NCBI RefSeq assembly: GCF_018446385.1
Contig: NC_056000.1
Coordinates: forward strand, 55,646,722 to 55,710,721
From: Zingiber officinale
Lineage: Eukaryota > Streptophyta > Magnoliopsida > Zingiberales > Zingiberaceae
Length of the DNA stretch: 64,000 bases
Direction: 5' to 3'
The notes below the pieces were generated by a model. That model saw nothing but the letters and a program-made list of their open reading frames with translations. It made no database searches and was not told where the DNA came from. Below are positions 1 through 9,969 of this stretch, piece after piece. Numbering within the stretch: position 1 is the stretch's first letter; each line of letters opens with the position of its first letter. Position numbers and translations under genes: made by a program.

Positions 1-188
1 GTATCTCTGGGGAAGCGGGAGGCAGTGGCAGCGCCGGCAGCCCCAATGAAACGTTGTTTGTCGCCAAAGCAGACGACGGCGGGAGTCTCACGATTGGACT
101 CATCATTGAGGAGGACGTCGATGCCCCGCTGCCTCACGATGCCGATGACGCAGCTGTCGTTGCCGACGTCGAAGCCGACCACGCTCAT
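1..188 (-). CDS. Hsp70/Hsp110-like chaperone, first coding exon (partial)
   Basis: Reading the minus strand from the ATG at 188-186 gives an open frame to the window edge (62 codons). It starts MSVVGFDVGNDSCVIGI and continues with RQRGIDVLLNDESNRETP and FGDKQRFIGAAGAA. This is the N-terminal ATPase lobe of the plant Hsp110-type Hsp70 group (Arabidopsis Hsp70-14/15/16 type): a phosphate-binding loop GFDxGN in place of the GIDLGTT of canonical Hsp70, then the NDESNRETP block. Family knowledge: these are cytosolic/nuclear nucleotide-exchange partners of Hsp70. The start is chosen because it matches the family N-terminus and follows a purine-rich leader. The rest of the gene lies to the left of the window, so integrity cannot be judged. 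Nothing suggests decay in the part seen. Confidence 0.88.
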   Translation of the reverse strand, partial: MSVVGFDVGNDSCVIGIVRQRGIDVLLNDESNRETPAVVCFGDKQRFIGAAGAATASRFPRD

Positions 189-540
189 CTCGGACTTAGC
201 ATTCAGTTGCGAAGAGGGAGGAGTAATTCGAGGTTGGGATTTGGGTCGGGAGGAGAAGAGGAACCCTAGAGAGAGAAAAGAGAGGGAGAGGAGCGGAGGG
301 ATTGAAGGAGAGCAAAGCGAGGATGCTACATCGTGGGGAACCAAAGCCCAAGGGAGCAGAGAAACGAAGTCTGGAAGCCGCAGGGCACATGGGAAACGCG
401 AATCCTTCGCTGAATAATCAATCGCTCGTGTGTGGCTTCCACTTTCCAACGGTGCAGTCCACCTACCGCAACGAAAGGGTTGGTGCTACGGTGGCCGTCA
501 GCTCCGTCCGGAACCAGCCCAAGGGACGTAAATAGGGGAG
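189..540 (-). promoter_or_regulatory. 5' UTR / proximal upstream region of the Hsp70-like gene
   Basis: Upstream (minus-strand sense) of the ATG at 188 lies a pyrimidine-rich leader (TCTCTCTTTTCTCTCT-type runs at about 255-300), typical of plant 5' UTRs. The short ORFs on both strands here have no recognisable homology and look incidental. No clear TATA box or heat-shock element was identified by eye. Confidence 0.4.
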
Positions 541-1689
541 GTAAATCATAATAATTGAAAGGGTAAGTAAATGGGTGTGATGTCGGAATGGTAAAGGTCT
601 CCACGTGACTTGCAAAAGTTAAGATATCATGTGGTAAAAGACGAAATGTTGGAAGGTAAAATCATAGCATCTTGAGTGAGCATGTGATAGATGAAGTGAA
701 TTGCACAGGGACCGAGAATTTATATCCTGATTATCCTGAATTTCGACCCTACGACTTCATGTGGCAAGCATCCCACTATATACCAACTCGGATGACCTAT
801 GGAATCACAAAAGTTAAGATATCAGTTTATATAGAAGATAAAAATCAAGTTAAAGATGTTTTAATGGGGTAAGATCGGTCCGAATTCTGTCGATTAAGGC
901 TGAGTTCATAAAGTTACTTCGGTTAATACTCCGACTGATTATATCTAATCAGGCATCATTTGAGCCCGACACCAAGAGCCAATGCCTCCCACCTGATCGT
1001 ACCCACTGGGCATCACTTGAGTCGGATCAGCCAAACACGATTTCACTCGAAAAGTCAGATAGGGCAAAAGTGCATACTTTGGATCACCCAAACAACAAAC
1101 ACCAAGGGCATATATCTAATTTCCTTTTCGGTTGTAGGAGATCCTTTCTTCCTAATCTTGAACCAAAGTAACCAAAGGGCCCCAAAATTATACATAATTA
1201 ATATACCTCAAAATACCTATCATTAAAGACAGTAAACCATTATCTTCCTATATGAATACCTGTGAAGAAAGGTCATTAATACAAGATAATCATTAATTAT
1301 TAATATAAAAGAAGATCAAAAGTCATTATATAATCATGGATCATTAATACAATAAAAATATCAAAATATCATATAATCATTGACGATTAATGCAGAAAAA
1401 GTTCTAAAGTCATATGATTGATCATTAAATATAGAACGACTAAGAGCCATCAAAATTATAAATATCATGCATTAATATATAGAAGGTAAAAAGTCATCAA
1501 TGAAGAATATAAAAAGGAGGGTCAATAGAAAAAAGTAAAGGGTATGTTTTTGTCAAAGAACTCTATTATTTGTTGCATACAATTTTCTTTTACCTCCCTA
1601 TCGATCCTTACTTGGGCGTCAGAGTAATAATGCTTAGAGTATCTCAGCGTCATTCTAACCATTTTCAAGTTTCTGTAACTCTCCAGCCG
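541..1689. other. Upstream stretch with no gene; probably includes LTR of GYP-0
   Basis: No coding region is recognised. From about 1250 to 1510 the DNA is AT-rich with a loose repetition of CATTAAT and AAAGTCAT words. Because an LTR tail and a decayed primer-binding site follow directly (1690-1833), part of this stretch is probably the body of the GYP-0 left LTR. Its outer end could not be located. Confidence 0.35.
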
Positions 1690-1811
1690 CTCGAGAAGAA
1701 AGTGGTCCCTCCCCTTGCCCTCCTTCCTTTTTGCGGACTTCAACGACAGCAGTCAACACTCTCGCCTCATCACTAGTGGATTTCCCTCTGACCGCCTTTG
1801 GGATAGGATTA
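1690..1811 (+). repeat. 3' tail of the GYP-0 left LTR
   Basis: About 120 bp here reappears, diverged, at about 28750-28887, on the other side of the interrupted GYP-0 gag. Shared blocks include CCTCCTTCCTTT, GACTTCAA, a TCACT-TGGAT-TCC stretch and the terminal TAGGATTA. The copy ends at TAGGATTA, followed after three bases by a decayed Tat-type primer-binding site. That is the layout of the intact GYP-1 (LTR ending GGATCA, three bases, primer-binding site). Confidence 0.55.
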
Positions 1812-1814
1812 AAT

Positions 1815-1833
1815 TAGTGTCGTTTATGGAATC
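1815..1833 (+). other. Decayed primer-binding site of GYP-0
   Basis: TAGTGTCGTTTATGGAATC aligns with the intact site of GYP-1, TGGCGCCGTCTGTGGGAAC. Six of the seven mismatches are C-to-T or G-to-A changes, as expected from deamination of methylated cytosines. It lies between the LTR tail and the gag ATG at 1860. Confidence 0.5.
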
Positions 1834-1859
1834 TCATATACCTGAACTAAGGCGCTCGA

Positions 1860-2257
1860 ATGGATAACACCGGAAAGACTGCCACCTTCACTATGACGCA
1901 AGAAGAATTGGATCAGATCGTGGCTGCTGCGGTAAAAGGCATGTTGGAACAACAGCAAGTGCATCAGCTAACTTCTCAAGGACCTTTCGCTTCAATTGGA
2001 ATACCTCTGATCTCTCAACCAAGGCTGGTGCACCCAACCGCCCAAGCACAAGTCTCAATCAGGAATCCTACTAGAGCCCATGCTTGGCATACTCATTCTG
2101 AGTCTTCTGCAAGGAATACGCCGCCCCGTACCATCACCCATAGTGCAGTGTCGTACACCAGTTTGCTAGAAAGTCATAATAACTCTTCGTTCTGCACTAG
2201 TATTCTAGAAGATCTTTTACCTCGCCATTATCGTCCGTCCATAATTGGCGAGTAAAG
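1860..2257 (+). pseudogene. GYP-0 gag, island 1 of 3 (N-terminus)
   Basis: The frame opens MDNTGKTATFTMTQEELDQI and runs to LPRHYRPSIIGE, stopping at TAA where an insertion begins. It matches the GYP-1 gag (36969-35996, minus): the VTLSNEELDALIE-like helix at the start and the DPLPKHYVPPTIGEYNG-like block at the end. This is the N-terminal part of a Tat-lineage Ty3/gypsy gag, which packages element RNA. TAAAG at 2253-2257 is the target-site duplication of CG-A, so the stop codon lies in the duplicated target; reading resumes after 19837. Upstream: LTR tail and primer-binding site on the same strand. Confidence 0.75.
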
Positions 2258-3332
2258 TGTAGATCCCTTGGCGGTCGGCTAAAGGAGGGTGAATAGCCTG
2301 CACAATAATAAACGAACCTTTCTCGAACTTTACAGTTTTATTAAACTAACACTTGCATAAAATTTATTAATAAGCTAATTAAAGAAAGAAAGGGCACAGA
2401 AAAAGTTACTTGATTTGTAATTAGGGGATTGTTAATCCAAGGAAGTTGAAAGCTCACTAAAATCTCCTTTGGGCAGAAAAGCCTTTTATAGCAGTCAAAT
2501 CTCACAATTACAAAGCTAAATTGAATTAGAATTGATTACAAGTGTTGTTTAACTTCTGGGATCAGGGTTGTATTTATAGTCTTGATCAAAGTGCCTGGAA
2601 GGGTTTCAAGAGCCTAGAGGGGGATAAACTTTTATCCCCATCTCACCGAATAGTGGCAGAACGTATTTCGATAAACTTTTAATTTTGAGCGCCCGAAAGG
2701 GTTTCCGGCGCCCGGACGGTGCTATTCCAGCTCCCTTAGGGAGAGGCGCCCTAAGGGCGCCCAAGCGATCCGAGCGCCTAAACCGTCCGAGCGCCTAGAC
2801 TTGGTCCAGGCGCCTGGACCAAGTCAACTTCCCAGTTGACTTCTCGATCAAGGCCTTCGCTCCGATTCCGCTGGCTTGGATGATTTCGGCAATCCAGAAT
2901 AGAGCTCACCCGAACTTATCTTTCGGCCTTCTCGAGCAACCTTCTGCTCTTGCTTCTCATCCCTCGAAACCACTGCGCGCTTCCTTCTCGTCTGCCAGCA
3001 TACTCTGCTTGCTTGGGTGATTTTGGTCATCCGAAATAGGGCTCACCCGAACTCATCTTCCAGCTTTCTCGAACAAACTTTCGCTTTAGCTTCTCATCCC
3101 TCGGAAACGTCGCACCTCCTTCTCATCCACCAGTGTACTCTTCCGCAACACCTCGTCCCTCAAACGCACCGAGCCCGTCGACTCTCTCCCGTGTCGTCCT
3201 TCTCGTTGGCTAAGTCTTTCGCTCGACTTCCTGTGCTCCTAAGTTTCTGCACACTTAGACACAAGGGTTAAAACACAATAAAACCTAACTTGACTTGGTT
3301 GATCACATCAAAACTACCACGAGCTACTTACA
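2258..3332 (-). repeat. CG-A 3' LTR (1075 bp)
   Basis: It starts TGTAGATCCC and ends CTACTTACA. The right LTR (starting 6103, TGTAGGTCCC) repeats it, interrupted by later insertions. Inside is a GC-rich block (about 2690-2830) built from GAGCGCCT- and GGCGCC-type words, and a section from 2860 to 3250 with two diverged copies of a CTTGGGTGATTTYGG motif. The small ORFs on both strands carry no recognisable protein. Confidence 0.8.
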
Positions 3333-3347
3333 ATCTTCCCTTTTTTG
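3333..3347 (-). other. CG-A polypurine tract
   Basis: On the minus strand a purine run (AAAAAAGGGAAGAT) abuts the TG of the 3' LTR, where plus-strand DNA synthesis is primed in LTR elements. Confidence 0.55.
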
Positions 3348-3969
3348 ATGTGAGCAATCCAATTTAAGTTAGGGTAAACTAAACAAAAATAACAGTAAGG
3401 TAATGAATTTTGCAAGTACAAAATATGTAAAAAAATCTACCTCTCCTAGACTTCACTAATTCTCCTCCCTTTGATCACATTAAAATGGAGTAGTCCAAGA
3501 AAATAAATTGAAATAGAGTCTAGCTAAGGGTTAAAAAAATTGACTGATATTCAAAAGAATGAACTTTTAAATTTTGAATAAAGATGTCTTTGTTTTAATT
3601 TAAAAAGTATTTTTAGAATTAAAAAAAATCTGAAAATTTTATAACAGTTGAATAAATATATTTAAAGTAAATTTATTTTTTCACAGAAGATTAAAAATTA
3701 CTTTAAGTAGAAATAAATTCATTTCAGCATAAATTCAAGAAGTTAAAAATAGTTATTAACATCGAAAAGTATTAAAATATTTTATGAGAATGTATAATAG
3801 CTAGTAACTTTAAAGAAAATATTTTTTTAAAAAAAATAATGTTAGAAATTTACATTTGGATATATAAATAATTCACAGAAATTTCACCAATGGTCAAAAA
3901 ATTTTAGGAAAATTTTCTTAGATAGAAAAAATGATAAAGTTCCACAAAAAAATTTTACAAAAAGGTAGC
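3348..3969. other. AT-rich non-coding internal part of CG-A
   Basis: Very AT-rich DNA with no recognisable gene on either strand; it separates the gag remnant from the polypurine tract. Confidence 0.5.
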
Positions 3970-4899
3970 TGTTGGTGCAGCGGGGCCGGCAAGAGGGGAG
4001 GGGTGAATTGTCTGTAAAATAAGAACTACCATCCTCGTACTTTCAACTCTAAAATAACAACAATAAAATAAAAATAAAATAAAATAAAGAAAAAAAGGAC
4101 GACTCAGGGATTTGACTTAGTTACAACCTAGGTGGTTGTTAATCTAGGGCGGTTGAACAGCTCTACTAGAAATGTTTCCTTCACTGTAGGCGGAGAAGTC
4201 TTTTTACACACTAAGAAAACTCAGATGTTGCTAGGAATTGAATACAGAGTTGAATGAATAATTTTCTAGCTCCAGGGGCCTTTATATAGCTCCTGAAAAT
4301 CTTATCTCGAGTCTTGAGGGTACCTCCAAACAGGTTGAGGGTGCCTCGAGTCGAGGCATCGGATAAAACTTTATCCATATACGAAACATTCAGGTAGACT
4401 GGGTCGAGGGTGCCCTCAATGGCCTTGAGGGTGCCCTGGACAATGTGGAGGGTGCCCTCAAGGCAATGAGGGCGCCCTTAAGCCTATAGACAGTGGAGGC
4501 GCCTTCAACACTTCGTTGAGGGTGCCTTAAGCTTGCTTTTCCAGCTCTTTTTCTACTTCCGAAGCTCTGATTGCTTGGGTGATTGCGGCCAACCGAAATA
4601 GGACTCACCCGAACCCAATTTCAGAGCCTTCTCCTCGAGCAGGCTTTCGCCCCGACTTCTCGTCCCTCGAACGTCGCACACGTTCTTCTCGTCCACTGGT
4701 GTACTCTTCCACAGCTCTTTCGTCCTTCGGACGCACCGAGCCCGTCGGCTCTCTTCCCGTGCCTTCATTCTTGCTAGTTGCGTCTTCCGCTCGACTTCCT
4801 ACGCTCCCAAGCTCCTGCACACTTAGACACAGGGATCAAAACCAAACAGGACCTAACCTAACTTGGTTGATTACATCAAAATAACCACGGGGACCAACA
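3970..4899 (-). repeat. Solo LTR (930 bp) inside CG-A
   Basis: It begins TGTTGGTGCAGC and ends GGGACCAACA, flanked by a perfect 5-bp duplication GTAGC (3965-3969 and 4900-4904). No internal region is present, so it is a recombined solo LTR. Like the other Copia-type LTRs here it has a run AAGAGGGGAGGGGTGAATTG just inside its + strand start, which sets its orientation as minus. A section around 4300-4530 repeats GAGGGTGCCCT/GAGGGCGCC words. Confidence 0.85.
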
Positions 4900-5145
4900 G
4901 TAGCACTGTAAGATATTTTTAAATTGAAGAATACGAATTTTGTTAAAAAAATTCATATAAAAATAATACAACGGTAAAAAAAATTGAAAAATTTTCTATA
5001 AATGAATATTGGAATTCTCTTTCTTAGAAAAATTTAATTTTAATTAATTTTTTTAACAGAAATTATGTAGAACTATTTATTTGATAATTCTAAGCAAGAA
5101 TATGAAATCAAAATAAAAGTAACACATGCATAATGATTTTTAAAT

Positions 5146-6045
5146 TTAAGCATGATTTTGGAACCCCATATATGTTCCTTCCAACTGGGTTAATAAAAAA
5201 TTTATTCGGAATATGTGTTTGTGATATTCTTCTAACTTGGCTCTTATGAAATCTAAAATGTCAATTAAGTCCTCAATCATATTTAAAAATTTTATCATTA
5301 GCGAGTAGAAAATTTGAGCATAAATCATTTTTTTCTAACATTTTAATTTTATCTTTTAATTTTGTATTTTCATCTATTAATTTTTCAAATTCTTCTTTTA
5401 GACATGCATGTTCTTTCCTTGACTTTATATACTTTGTTCTCTTTTTATATAATGATTTACTTAGCTTTTGCACAATTTTAAATAATTACTCTAGAGGAAG
5501 CTTACTTACCTGACTTACCATATAGTTATCGATAGGCGCTCTCCTTTCATTGCTGCTTTCTTTTACGATTTCTCCCTCTTGATCAATGCTCTTGATGCTC
5601 ATTTCCGAGGTGCTTTCATTGTCTTCAGGTAGGTACTTGGCAATTTGCGTTATTCCACTAATTTGCTCGGATCTGAATGCTTTTGAAGATGAGTCAGTAT
5701 CTATAGTATAATCATATTGTTCTTTCATTGATTGTTCGTAGATCTCCAAGAACTTTTCCCAAAGTTCTTTTGCACATTGGTAGTTGCCGATTTTATCGAG
5801 TTATTGAGCAAGAAGAACACTCAGTAGGTGGAACTCGACCTTACCATTTGTTATGAATTTATCGCGCTGCTTCTGAGTCCAAAGATACTTCTCGAGTTCT
5901 TTTCCATCTTTACTTTTGGGGACATCAAAACCAAATTTCATAAAAAGCATTATATCAAAATCAGTCAAAAAAATATCTTCATTTTTCGTTTCCAGAATGA
6001 GAACTCCCCCTCAAATGTTGGCGGATAGATACTTGGTTTAGCCAT
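5146..6045 (-). pseudogene. CG-A degenerate UBN2-type (Copia) gag
   Basis: From the ATG at 6045 the minus strand opens MAKPSIYPPTFEGEFSFWKR, the typical start of Copia gag (UBN2/DUF4219 type). A 1-base slip in a T run (about 5968) shifts the frame. Then KYLWTQKQRDKF and VEFHLLSVLLAQ can be read, with a TAA stop at the next codon, and then the ELWEKFLEIYEQS block. After another stop the part at 5273-5473 is lysine/glutamate-rich with coiled-coil character. The zinc knuckle is not seen. The role in an intact element would be assembly of virus-like particles; this copy cannot make the protein. The start lies only 43 bp from the primer-binding site. Confidence 0.7.
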
Positions 6046-6088
6046 CTCTTTTGCTTCGATCAGTGGTTAGTCCTCCTGAAGCGTCCTT

Positions 6089-6100
6089 GCTCTGATACCA
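6089..6100 (-). other. CG-A primer-binding site (initiator Met-tRNA type)
   Basis: On the minus strand TGGTATCAGAGC follows the LTR end, matching the 3' end complement of plant initiator methionyl-tRNA, the usual Copia primer. It fixes the element's orientation as minus. Confidence 0.85.
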
Positions 6101-6102
6101 CT

Positions 6103-6485
6103 TGTAGGTCCCTTGGCGGCCGGCTAGAGGGGGGTGAATAGCCTGCATAATAATAAACAAACTTTTCTCGAACTTTACAATTTTATTAAACTAACACTTG
6201 CATAAAATTTATTAATAAGCTAATTAAAGAAAGAAAAGACACAAAAAGAGTTACTTGGTTTGCAATAAGGAGATTACTAATCCAAGGAAGTTGAAAGCTC
6301 ACTAAAATCTCCTCTGGAGGGAGAAACCTCTTACAGCAGTTAAATCTCACAATTACAAAGCTAAATTGAATTAGAATTGATTACAAGTGTTGTTTTTAAC
6401 TTATGGAATCAAAGCTATATTTATAGCCCCTGATCGAGGTGCATGGAAGGGTCCAGGTGTCTAGAGAGAGATAAAATTTTATCCC
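6103..6485 (-). repeat. CG-A 5' LTR, segment 1 of 3
   Basis: TGTAGGTCCC and the following 380 bp match 2258-2640 closely. The LTR is then interrupted by another LTR (about 6486-8290) and by CG-B. It continues at 8291-8650 and 19528-19837. Confidence 0.75.
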
Positions 6486-6714
6486 TATTGGTGCAATATC
6501 CCTGGGTCAAGGTTAACCAAGTTGACTAAGTCTGAGTTGGCTCAAGCTTGAGTCTTGATGTTTGGATTTCGATGTTTGATAATATATGAAGATTGCAGTA
6601 GCAATCGTCTGATTAGGGATATTATTGGTGTAATTCCCATCTGGTCAAGGTTTGACAAGTTTGATGTGAAGAAGAGTTAAGTAGGTTAAAGTTGATCAGA
6701 TATTTGATTGACAA

Positions 6715-7115
6715 AATCCTAACTGGAGGTTAGGCAAGGGGAAGTTCTGGTGAGTGAAGTCAGGCAGTCGAAAATCCTGGTGAGTGAAGCTAGGTGAAAG
6801 ACTTAGTGAGTGAAGCCAGGCAGTGGGAAAATCCTAGTGAGTGAAGCTAGATGAAAGTCCTGGTGAGTGAAGCCAGGCAGATAGAAAATCTTAGTGAGTG
6901 AAGCTAGGTGAAAGTCCTGGTGAATGAAATCAGGCAGTGGGAAATCCTAGTTAGTGAAGCCATGTGAAAGTCCTGATGAGTGAAGCCAGGCAGATGGAAA
7001 ATCCTAGTGAGTGAAACTATGTAAAAATTCTGATGAGTGAAGCCAGACAGATGGAAAGCCCTAATGAGTGAAGCTAGGCAGATAGAAAGACCTGTTGAGT
7101 GAAGCTAGACACATG
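6715..7115. repeat. Tandem array, about 57-bp compound unit
   Basis: A unit built from GTGAGTGAAGCCAGGCAG, a short A-rich spacer, GTGAGTGAAGCTAGGTGAAA and TCCTG is repeated about six times with moderate divergence. It lies in the LTR at 6486-8290. Confidence 0.8.
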
Positions 7116-7119
7116 AAAA

Positions 7120-7360
7120 TCTAGGTGGGTCAAGGTTGACCGGACACCTGGTGTTGTAAAGTCCAAGTAGGTCAAAGGAGTGACCGGATACTTGACACAA
7201 GGAAATCCAGATGGGCCAAGGATAACCATACATCTGATGGAAGGAAGTCCAAGTGGGTCAAAGGATTGACCGGACACTTGATGAAGAAGTTCTAGCAGGT
7301 CAAGGTTGACCGTATGCTAGGCATGAAGAAGTCCCAATAGGTCATAGTTGACCGGATGTT
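7120..7360. repeat. Tandem array, about 60-bp unit
   Basis: Four to five diverged copies of a unit containing GTCCAAGTRGGTCAAGG, TTGACCGGA and CACYTGATG words directly follow the previous array and belong to the same LTR. Confidence 0.7.
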
Positions 7361-7394
7361 GGGTTTGAGAACCTTGGACTTGAGTTAAGCAAGT

Positions 7395-7810
7395 CAAAGA
7401 GAGGTTAATCGATCAACCGATTGATTGAACCATAGTCCAATCGATCGGACAATTGATTGGAGGTGTGTTGTGAGTGAAAGCTGGCCCAATCAATCGATCA
7501 ATCGATTGAGAAGCAATGCCACGAGCATAGAAGAGTCCCCAATCAATCAACCGATTGATTAGGCACCGCCAATCGATCGAGTGATTAATTGGGGTTGGAT
7601 TTCTCGCACGGACGCGAGAAGGTTGAATCGATTGATCGATTCAGGTTTTTCCAGCGAGAGCACAGAGATGCTCTAAATCAATCGATCGATCGATTCAAGC
7701 CTCCCCAATCGATTGGGATGTAATCGTTGCGTAGGATGCAGGTTTTGGATGATTGAGATCGTTAGGATTTGACATGGCAATCGATTGGGAGAATGCCCAA
7801 TCAATTGGGA
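7395..7810. repeat. Cluster of AATCGATCGATT-type palindromes
   Basis: More than ten AATCGATYGATT or CAATCGATTG palindromic words occur within about 400 bp, in both phases and separated by unique spacers. Nothing else is recognised here. Confidence 0.7.
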
Positions 7811-8290
7811 GCCCTAGAAGTGCAGATATAAAGGCAACAATGAGTCTAAACGCTGCAACACTTCTCCCTATTATTCTCTATAAAGCTCACAACTTTTCTG
7901 CCAGTTCTTGGAAGCTCTTAGGGATAAGTGTTGCCGCACTTCCAATGTTCAAGGGGCATCTACAAGCTACAAGAGTATATGCAAGAAGATTTTTCATTTG
8001 TATTATCTTGTATTTACTTCTTATTGTGAGTTGTATGCTTGTGTGAGTTTGTACGAGGTTTCTCCACCTCCGATAGTTACCGAGAATAAGTGTTTTTAAT
8101 AGTGGAGAGTGTATCATGTGTGGATCCTTAGATTAGTCACCTCTTATTGAGATGAATACCAAGTAAATCTATGTGTTAGCATTGTGAGTCTTGTTTCGAG
8201 TTCTTTCCGATGCATATCAACAACACCGAAGCAAGCAAACCAAGCACGACGAGCTATTCACCCCCCTCTAGCTACAAATCGACCCTAACA

Positions 8291-8650
8291 GGGTCCAGGC
8301 GCTTGGAGAGAGAAAACATTTTATCCTCGTCGTACCGGATCGTGATAGCACGTATTTCGATAAACTTTCAATTTTGGGCGCCCAGACAATGTTGTTTCAG
8401 CTCCCTCGGGGCGAGGCGCTCGGACCAGGTCTTGGCGTCTGGACCAAGTCAACTTCCCAGTTGACTTCTCAATTCAGACATTCCGTTCTAGTTCCGCTCG
8501 CTTCGGTGATTTTGGTTATCCGGAATAGGGCTCACTTAAACTCATCTTCCAACCTTTTCGAGCAACCTTCTGCTCTGATTTTTCGTCCCTCGGAACCGTC
8601 GTGCGCTTCCTTCTCATCCACCGACATACTCCGCTCGCTTGGGTGATTTC
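8291..8650 (-). repeat. CG-A 5' LTR, segment 2 of 3
   Basis: Sequence from GGGTCCAGGCGC matches the left LTR from about 2600 onward, including the conserved CGTATTTCGATAAAC block and the CTTGGGTGATTT motif, where CG-B is inserted. ATTTC at 8646-8650 is the CG-B target duplication. Confidence 0.75.
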
Positions 8651-9633
8651 TGTAGGATCAAATAGCACTAGAGGGGGGTGAATAGTGCTCACGGCTAATT
8701 CGTTCATTTCAAGTAGAACACGCAGTGAAAAAATCAACAATGCAAACACCAAGAATTTACTTGGTTCGGAACCTGTGATGATTCCTATTCCAAGGCCCGC
8801 ATGTAAAAGTGCTTTCGATGGGTAAACATTATAGCTTCAGAAAATTACAACTTTGAATTACAATATTAATGCATTAAAAAATATATTGACAAATAAGGAA
8901 ATAGAAATTAAGGCTTTCGGTTGTCGGAGTTGAGTTACGACTTTGTCAGATCACCCTTTGAGCAGAACACGGAAGAAGGATTGGAAGTTTTTATTATACC
9001 TTGGCACCTGCTTGAATCAGCCTTATATAGGCTATTAAAGGCGCCTTCAGCCTCCATAGAAGGCACCTCCGACCCACCAAATCCGTAGCATCGATAAGCT
9101 CTGTGTCTTCGCTGCTTATCCGCCCGAAGGCACCTTTAAGCTCTATGGAAGCCGCCTTCCATCCAGTGTCCAAGGCGCCTTCAAGCCCCTTTGAAGGCGC
9201 CTTCAAGCCCCTTTGAAGGCGCCTTCAGCCTTGCTTCCTGCGCAGCTACAACCAAGGTGCCCAAGGCGCCTCCAACAGTCCTGAGGCGCCTCAGACACTG
9301 TTCATTCGAGAGTTCTCTTGTGTAACTTCATTTCTACAAAGTATATTAGTTTACAAACAAAGTATATCCTACAAAACCAAGTTAGCACAATACTGTTCCC
9401 TAGGTCGAATCAACGTCTACTGTTCCCTCGCCGGGGAACGCATCCTCACCTACTCCTCTCAAGAGAGTTTACCTGTTGTCAGATCGATCCTCTAGACCGA
9501 CTGGACTTTCTGCCTAGGGTTACCACCCCTAGAACCTAGGGTTACCACCCCCTAGGATTTTCCTCAGTCTAGGGTTACCACCCTCTAGGGTTTTCCACCT
9601 ATCTAACCGCATCTAAGACTTACCACCCCTAGG
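8651..9633 (-). repeat. CG-B 3' LTR (truncated)
   Basis: It matches 18376-19390, the right LTR, up to the repeated CCTAGGGTTACCACCC section and then stops at CACTA-1. Beyond CACTA-1 the sequence is internal element DNA, not LTR, so the inner LTR end was deleted before CACTA-1 arrived. The first about 45 bp (CTAGAGGGGGGTGAATAG region) is kept here but lost from the right copy. The 9010-9290 section is rich in GGCGCCTTC words. Confidence 0.75.
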
Positions 9634-9969
9634 CACTACAACAAAATCGCTCATAGACATCGGTTTTCCACCGGTGTCTATTTGATTTTCGACCGATGTC
9701 TATGAAGCCGATGTTAAAAGTCTGTCATTTTAGACATCGGGTTAAAACCGGTGTAGTATCACTTAACGACACCGGTTTTCGAATCGGTTATTAACCGGTG
9801 TAGTATCACTTAACGACACTGTTTCATACACGGTGTAAAACCGATGTAATATTGTATGTTAATAACACCAGTTTTGGCAGTGGTAAATGACCGATGTAAT
9901 ATTACTTTATAACACCGGTTTTACATCGGTGGAAAACCGATGTAATATGTATTTTTTCTAACAGCACAG

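Larger units (their letters stand above)
6486..8290 (+). repeat. Probable solo LTR (about 1.8 kb), + orientation
   Basis: The block starts TTGGTGCAATATCCC and ends CGACCCTAACA, an LTR-like end. Just before the end stands CTATTCACCCCCCTCTAG (8254-8271), which is the reverse complement of the motif seen near the + strand start of the minus-oriented LTRs here, so this LTR faces right. Its first about 130 bp is partly repeated from 6614 (TTGGTGTAATTCCC, GTCAAGG). It carries two tandem arrays and a palindrome-rich section. No 5-bp duplication is found; instead about 40 bp of CG-A LTR (GGGTCCAGG onwards) appears on both sides, so the left border is uncertain. Confidence 0.55.

Noticed and set aside
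25-417. + strand ORFs of 130 and 71 codons over the first 400 bp
   Set aside because: They run opposite to a clear Hsp70-type exon and its pyrimidine-rich leader, and show no family resemblance.
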